Shown: positions 5,724-9,817 of the stretch, piece after piece
Numbering within the stretch: the first letter of the stretch is position 1
How the letters are laid out: each line of letters opens with the position of its first letter
Origin: Bacillota bacterium
Lineage (GTDB): Bacteria; Bacillota; Bacilli; Bacillales_B; DSM-18226
DNA: 9,817 nucleotides
Direction: 5' to 3'
NCBI GenBank assembly: GCA_021821235.1
Contig: JAKACS010000070.1
Coordinates: 1 to 9,817 of the forward strand
The notes under the pieces: generated by a model
What the model was told of the DNA's origin: nothing
Seen by the model: the letters and a program-made list of their open reading frames with translations, nothing else
Database searches by the model: none
Position numbers and translations under genes: made by a program

Positions 5724-6161
5724 CTAGACTTCTTCACAATATTCTTCAAAAGTTTGCTGAAGCCTATTGACGACGTTCATCGGATCATAGCCTTCAATTT
5801 GGTGACGCTCAATCATCGTGCAAATTTTGCCGTCTTTTAATAAAGCAAACGATGGAGAGGATGGCGGATAGCCTGTGAAATAGCTTCTTGCTTTTTCCGT
5901 TGCCTCTTTATCTTGCCCGGCAAAAACGGTTACAAGATGATTGGGCCGTTTGTCATAATGAAGGGCATGGGCAGCAGCAGGGCGGGCGACTCCGCCGGCA
6001 CAGCCGCAAACAGAGTTAATCATGACAAGCGTTGTGCCTGGTCTTGAAAAAGCACTCTCCACCTCTTCAGGTGTTGTTAATTCTTCATAGCCTGCACTAG
6101 CAATTTCCTGGCGTGCCTGACGCACGACATCATTCATAAAAAAGTTGAAATCCATACTCAT
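5724..6161 (-). CDS. brxB: Bacilliredoxin, BrxA/BrxB (YphP/YqiW) family
   Basis: A 145-residue thioredoxin-fold thiol protein that removes bacillithiol from S-bacillithiolated proteins after oxidative stress, working with bacillithiol and Bdr in the cytosol. The family active site is not CxxC but CxC, seen here as [13 protein letters not shown] with Cys52 and Cys54. The family-typical [16 protein letters not shown] and [11 protein letters not shown] are also present, as is the usual start [17 protein letters not shown] lies 12 nt before the ATG at 6159-6161, closer to average if the second Met (6153-6155) is not used. A promoter lies in the gap before it and a strong terminator follows. No terminator separates it from the gene upstream, so read-through from the mut operon is possible. 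Its presence implies a bacillithiol-producing Firmicute. Confidence 0.95.
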   Translation of the reverse strand: MSMDFNFFMNDVVRQARQEIASAGYEELTTPEEVESAFSRPGTTLVMINSVCGCAGGVARPAAAHALHYDKRPNHLVTVFAGQDKEATEKARSYFTGYPPSSPSFALLKDGKICTMIERHQIEGYDPMNVVNRLQQTFEEYCEEV

Positions 6162-6202
6162 ATTGTCAAATCGCTCCTTCTATCGATAACGGGAATAATA
6201 AT

Positions 6203-6232
6203 ATAATAACAGTTAAAATAACATTTTTTCAA
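6203..6232 (-). promoter_or_regulatory. Sigma-A-like promoter for brxB
   Basis: The minus strand reads TTGAAA (-35, 6227-6232), an 18-nt spacer and TATTAT (-10, 6203-6208), in a very AT-rich stretch. It is flanked on both sides by ACGGGA / TCCCGT arms (6189-6194 and 6234-6239). Transcription should start about 35 nt before the brxB ATG. Confidence 0.55.
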
Positions 6233-6260
6233 ATCCCGTGTATCTTTCGCTTGGAAAAAG

Positions 6261-6548
6261 TTAATGCGGAAAATAAATGCAGATTCTGTTTTGTTTATTG
6301 TAGAAAGCGTAGTAATCAGCAAAATCATTCATGATTTTGCTTTCCGGGAATTCGCTTAATGAGAACGAATAAGCCAATTCATCTCGTTTTAGAAACATGA
6401 CTCTCTCATTGTCCGTTTGTATCGAATCAAAATGAAAACCATTTCGTTCGATTAAAGAATCTTCTTCATCGTAGCAGTTGATCACGACTTGCCGGTTTTT
6501 ATAACTTTTTATTTTCGTTAAAACATCCATCTGTTTTTCCATACTCAT
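6261..6548 (-). CDS. Uncharacterised 95-residue protein at the end of the mutB-meaB cluster
   Basis: I do not recognise this protein. It has no signal peptide, membrane helix or Cys-pair motif, so it is probably cytosolic. It is rich in aromatics, particularly the C-terminal part FADYYAFYNKQNRICIYFPH. Alternating hydrophobic stretches (RQVVINCY, RNGFHFDSI, RVMFLK, AYSFSLSEF) suggest a small mainly beta fold followed by a helix. The start at 6546-6548 has GGAGG 9 nt upstream. A second Met two codons later could also be used, with AAAGG 6 nt before it. It begins 19 nt after the meaB stop, so it is very likely co-transcribed with mutB-meaB, and a role connected to the B12 mutase or its regulation is possible but only by position. 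Reality as a gene rests on the strong ribosome binding site, tight spacing and absence of a competing frame. Confidence 0.75.
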   Translation of the reverse strand: MSMEKQMDVLTKIKSYKNRQVVINCYDEEDSLIERNGFHFDSIQTDNERVMFLKRDELAYSFSLSEFPESKIMNDFADYYAFYNKQNRICIYFPH

Positions 6549-6567
6549 CCTTTATTGCCTCCACAAC

Positions 6568-7686
6568 CTAGCGGTGATAAAATGCTTGAAAAAGCAGGTC
6601 GACTGCCGTTGCAACGGTTTTTTCGCCAGCCATCACTTCGTTTTCCAATTTAGGAAGCTGGGTTTTCACTTCCGGATGGTGATAAAACTGATAATGCAAT
6701 TGGTCGGCAACCATAGAATACAGCCATTCCCTTGCCTGAGCCTTTCTTCTTTCTTCGAAAACGCCGGAAGAATTTCCTTTATTCGTAAAAGCTTCAATGA
6801 CCTTCCAAACATCTTTGATTCCATCACCTGTCAGCGATGAGCACGCATACGCTTTTGTTGCCCAGCCTTTTGTAGCCGGCTGCAGAAAGTGAAGTACCCT
6901 GTTATACTCATGTATAGTCTTCAATGCATTTTTTTGGTTGGCTCCGTCCGCTTTATGGACAATGATCGCATCTGCCAGCTCCATAATGCCTTTTTTCATT
7001 CCTTGCAGTTCATCGCCCGCTCCTGTCAAGACAAGCAACATGAAAAAATCAACCATATCACGAATAATTACTTCACTTTGCCCGACTCCAACTGTTTCAA
7101 CCAAAATCACGTCAAAACCCGCAGCCTCACATAATAGCATCGATTCTCTCGTTTTCCGGTGGACACCGCCAAGCTTGCCTTCCGATGGTGAAGGGCGAAT
7201 GAAGGCTTTGGGGTTTCGCGATAACTGCTCCATCCGTGTTTTATCTCCAAGAATACTTCCGCCACTAAGGCTTGAACTGGGATCGACAGCAAGAACGGCA
7301 ACATGGTGGCCAAGGCTGCATAAGTATAAGCCAAAAGCTTCAATAAATGTGCTCTTTCCAGCCCCCGGCACACCGGTAATCCCGATGCGAATCGATTTGC
7401 CTGTATGTGGCAGAAGCCTTTGCAAAAGTTCCTGACCCCTTTTAAAATGATGATCAGAATTGCTTTCAATCAACGTGATTGCACGGGCAAGAAGGCCCCG
7501 GTCTCCAGCTAAAACCCCTTCAGCAAAAATGTCAACCGCTGGTTCATCCGTTTTCTTTTTCTGAAAACGGATGTTTTTTTGAAAGCCAGACAACTTATTC
7601 TGCTGTTCGGAACCTTTTCGAATGATACTGGAAAAAGCATCAGGCTGATTCGGATCTGTCCATTCAGGTTTTCTACCGTCACCCAC
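6568..7686 (-). CDS. meaB: MeaB-type GTPase, methylmalonyl-CoA mutase chaperone
   Basis: A 372-residue SIMIBI-class GTPase that gates cobalamin loading of methylmalonyl-CoA mutase and protects it from inactivation. Visible motifs are Walker A GVPGAGKST (105-113), VDPSSSLSGGSILGDKTRM (switch I region, from 134), and ETVGVGQSE (197-205, Walker B/switch III region). The base-recognition site is HKADG (244-248), where most relatives have NKADG or TKADG. The N-terminal 55 or so residues (WTDPNQPDAFSSIIRKG and a basic stretch) extend beyond the core. The C-terminal helices around 315-370 are the dimerisation arm. The GTG start (7684-7686) shares its G with the mutB TAG stop. The Shine-Dalgarno is GAGGAAG about 10 nt upstream inside mutB, so translation is probably coupled. 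The ArgK/YgfD name belongs to the same family, but beside mutB the mutase chaperone role is the sound call. Confidence 0.93.
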   Translation of the reverse strand: MGDGRKPEWTDPNQPDAFSSIIRKGSEQQNKLSGFQKNIRFQKKKTDEPAVDIFAEGVLAGDRGLLARAITLIESNSDHHFKRGQELLQRLLPHTGKSIRIGITGVPGAGKSTFIEAFGLYLCSLGHHVAVLAVDPSSSLSGGSILGDKTRMEQLSRNPKAFIRPSPSEGKLGGVHRKTRESMLLCEAAGFDVILVETVGVGQSEVIIRDMVDFFMLLVLTGAGDELQGMKKGIMELADAIIVHKADGANQKNALKTIHEYNRVLHFLQPATKGWATKAYACSSLTGDGIKDVWKVIEAFTNKGNSSGVFEERRKAQAREWLYSMVADQLHYQFYHHPEVKTQLPKLENEVMAGEKTVATAVDLLFQAFYHR

Positions 7687-9817
7687 TATTGTGCCACTTC
7701 CTCATAGCCCAGCTGGATATAGATCTTTTTGATCACTTGCTGGGCTGCTACTGGAATGATTGTCCCCGGTCCAAAGATCGCCGCGGCTCCATGTTCGTAT
7801 AGATAATCATAATCCTGAGCTGGGATGACACCGCCAACAACAACCAAAATATCTTCCCGCCCTAATTTTTTCAATTCCTTGACCAACTGCGGCAACAGCG
7901 TTTTATGCCCTGCAGCAAGCGAGCTCATCCCAATCACATGGACATCATTTTCGACCGCTTGCATCGCCGTTTCTGCTGGTGTTTGGAACAATGGGCCAAT
8001 ATCGACATCAAACCCTAAATCGGCAAAAGCGGTTGCGATCACTTTTGCTCCGCGATCATGGCCATCTTGCCCCATTTTCGCGATTAGAATTCTCGGTCTT
8101 CTTCCCTCATTTTCCAAAAATTCTTCCGTCATCCTTTGCACTTCAACGATTTCCTCTTCATTTGAAAAAGATGTACTGTAAACGCCGCTGACCGAGCGGA
8201 TAATAGCTTTATGACGGCTTGAAACTTTTTCAATTGCATCGGAAATTTCTCCGAGTGTCGCTCTTGCCCTTGCCGCCCGGATCGCTGCCTCCAGCAAATT
8301 TTCTTCACCGGTTTCAGCGGCCTTCGTTAAAGCTGTTAACGTTTGCCTCACTTTTTCTTCATCACGGCTGGCTCTTAACTTTTTCAATTTTTCTATTTGT
8401 TTAGTTCTTACTGCAGTATTATCAATATCGAGAATATCAATTGGTTCTTCCTGCTCGGGACGGAAGCGGTTCACACCAATGATGATTTCTTTTCCTGAGT
8501 CAATCTGTGCTTGTCTCTTGGCAGCCGCTTCTTCGATTTTCATTTTTGGCAATCCAGTCTCAATTGCCTTTGCCATCCCGCCAAGGTTCTCAATTTCTTC
8601 AATATGCTCCCATGCGCGGGTAATCAATTTATTTGTTAACGTTTCTACATAGTAAGACCCCCCCCATGGGTCGATGACATTGGTAATCCCTGTCTCTTCC
8701 TGAAGGAAAAGCTGGGTATTGCGGGCAATTCGTGCGGAAAAATCCGTTGGCAATGCAATTGCTTCGTCAAGCGCATTCGTATGCAGTGATTGCGTATGTC
8801 CCATTGCAGCCGCGTGTGCTTCCACAAGTGTCCGCATGACATTGTTAAACGGATCTTGCTCTGTCAAACTCCAGCCGGATGTCTGTGAGTGTGTCCTGAG
8901 CGCAAGCGACTTTGGATTTTTTGGGTGGAACGTTTTCATCATTTTCGCCCAAATAAAGCGGGCGGCTCGCATTTTTGCAACTTCCATAAAATAATTCTTC
9001 CCGATTGCCCAAAAAAACGATAGCCTTGGGGCGAAGGAATCAATATCAATTCCTGCTTTAAGACCGGTTCGTACGTATTCAAGCCCGTCTGCAAGCGTAT
9101 ATGCAAGCTCGAGATCAGCAGGTGCACCGGCTTCCTGCATATGATAGCCGGAAATACTGATACTGTTAAACCTCGGCATGTACTTCGATGTGTATTCAAA
9201 AATATCGGCAATGATTTTCATCGACATTTCCGGCGGATAAATATACGTGTTACGAACCATATATTCTTTTAAAATATCATTTTGAATCGTTCCAGAAAGC
9301 TTCTCCTGGCTGACTCCCTGTTCTTCCGCCGTGACAATGAAAAAAGCAAGAATCGGCAGTACTGCGCCATTCATCGTCATCGATACCGACATTTGCTCTA
9401 AAGGGATGCCGTCAAACAACGTTTTCATATCTAGGATCGAATCGATCGCAACCCCTGCTTTGCCTACATCACCGACAACCCGGGGATGATCAGAATCGTA
9501 GCCCCGGTGGGTTGCTAAATCGAAGGCCACCGACAGTCCCTTTTGCCCCATCGCCAAATTTCGACGGTAAAACGCATTGCTCTCTTCCGCTGTTGAAAAG
9601 CCGGCATATTGCCTGACCGTCCACGGGCGGTTGACATACATTGTGGGATACGGTCCGCGCGTATACGGCGGCAGACCCGGTTTGGCATTAATATGCTCAA
9701 GTCCTTTTATGTCTTCTTTTGTATAAAATGGCTTTAATTTTATATGCTCATTTGTTTCAAAGAGATATTGATCAATGGATGCTTTAATTTTTTTCTTCCA
9801 TTCCTGTTCTGCGGCCG
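7686..9817 (-). CDS. mutB: Methylmalonyl-CoA mutase large subunit, 5' end cut by window edge
   Basis: Isomerises (R)-methylmalonyl-CoA to succinyl-CoA using adenosylcobalamin. The frame runs without a stop through the right edge: 709 residues are present, and only some 10-25 N-terminal residues should be missing. The internal ATG at 9639-9641 is not the start, because the 58 residues before it are family sequence ([14 protein letters not shown]). The (beta/alpha)8 substrate barrel fills the first 450 or so residues, with RGPYPTMY, whose Tyr is the methylmalonyl-CoA-specific contact, and [11 protein letters not shown]. The C-terminal cobalamin domain has the base-off His motif DGHDRG about 125 residues from the end, then SSLAAGH and VVVGG. 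Both domains on one chain identify the catalytic subunit; a mutA small subunit is expected just outside the window. A run of eight G lies in the codons for WGG (8658-8665). Confidence 0.97.
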   Translation of the reverse strand, partial: AAEQEWKKKIKASIDQYLFETNEHIKLKPFYTKEDIKGLEHINAKPGLPPYTRGPYPTMYVNRPWTVRQYAGFSTAEESNAFYRRNLAMGQKGLSVAFDLATHRGYDSDHPRVVGDVGKAGVAIDSILDMKTLFDGIPLEQMSVSMTMNGAVLPILAFFIVTAEEQGVSQEKLSGTIQNDILKEYMVRNTYIYPPEMSMKIIADIFEYTSKYMPRFNSISISGYHMQEAGAPADLELAYTLADGLEYVRTGLKAGIDIDSFAPRLSFFWAIGKNYFMEVAKMRAARFIWAKMMKTFHPKNPKSLALRTHSQTSGWSLTEQDPFNNVMRTLVEAHAAAMGHTQSLHTNALDEAIALPTDFSARIARNTQLFLQEETGITNVIDPWGGSYYVETLTNKLITRAWEHIEEIENLGGMAKAIETGLPKMKIEEAAAKRQAQIDSGKEIIIGVNRFRPEQEEPIDILDIDNTAVRTKQIEKLKKLRASRDEEKVRQTLTALTKAAETGEENLLEAAIRAARARATLGEISDAIEKVSSRHKAIIRSVSGVYSTSFSNEEEIVEVQRMTEEFLENEGRRPRILIAKMGQDGHDRGAKVIATAFADLGFDVDIGPLFQTPAETAMQAVENDVHVIGMSSLAAGHKTLLPQLVKELKKLGREDILVVVGGVIPAQDYDYLYEHGAAAIFGPGTIIPVAAQQVIKKIYIQLGYEEVAQ

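Noticed and set aside
6938..7435. 165-residue plus-strand frame opposite meaB
   Set aside because: It mirrors the codon pattern of meaB, whose GTPase motifs are conserved. The product is a Ser/Pro/Thr-rich string typical of antisense shadows.
9639..9641. ATG at 9639-9641 as the mutB start
   Set aside because: The 58 codons before it up to the window edge are open and encode conserved mutase sequence ending in [10 protein letters not shown], so the real start is outside the window.
1..9817. Mobile element, phage, defence island or CRISPR array
   Set aside because: No transposase, integrase, att-like repeats, spaced direct repeats or defence genes were seen. Gene content and order are those of a core Bacillaceae chromosome.

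Overview
The window looks like chromosomal DNA from a Bacillaceae member (Bacillus/Geobacillus-type Firmicute). Support comes from AGGAGG-like ribosome binding sites, frequent GTG/TTG starts, AT-rich intergenic DNA with T-rich intrinsic terminators, a bacilliredoxin, and a gene order that, as I remember it, follows the B. subtilis run yqiW–yqiX/Y/Z–yqjA–yqjB–yqjC–yqjD. Ten of eleven genes are on the minus strand. The exception is a tiny plus-strand gene near 1.4 kb. No rRNA, tRNA, CRISPR array or insertion sequence was seen.

Right part (9817 down to 5685): the B12-dependent methylmalonyl-CoA mutase large subunit (mutB, 5' end cut by the window edge), its G-protein chaperone meaB (1-nt overlap), and an unrecognised 95-residue protein 19 nt further on. 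After a short AT-rich gap with its own promoter comes the bacilliredoxin brxB, closed by a strong terminator.

Middle (5658 to 3236): a three-gene polar amino-acid ABC importer, probably for arginine. It comprises a lipoprotein receptor (artP), a permease (artQ) and an ATPase (artM). A promoter with an ARG-box-like operator lies upstream, a hairpin separates artP from artQ, and a strong terminator follows artM. Then come yqjA (ArAE/DUF939 membrane protein) and yqjB (YkuD-type L,D-transpeptidase).

Left part (1578 to 1): a plus-strand 32-codon gene matching the stressosome-anchoring miniprotein Prli42 converges on yqjB and shares a terminator with it. Divergent from it are methylmalonyl-CoA epimerase (mce) and the start of the carboxyltransferase subunit of propionyl-CoA carboxylase / methylmalonyl-CoA decarboxylase (mmdA/yqjD, cut by the left edge).

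Functionally, mmdA, mce, mutB and meaB form the route propionyl-CoA -> (S)-methylmalonyl-CoA -> (R)-methylmalonyl-CoA -> succinyl-CoA, used to recover propionyl-CoA from Ile/Val, odd-chain or branched fatty acids. The route is split into two transcription units by about 4.5 kb of unrelated transport, redox and envelope genes. This is mostly an ordinary core-genome region. The points most worth following up are the Prli42 miniprotein, the unknown mut-operon protein, the regulatory DNA around artM/yqjA and yqjB, and an unusual GTPase base-recognition motif in MeaB.
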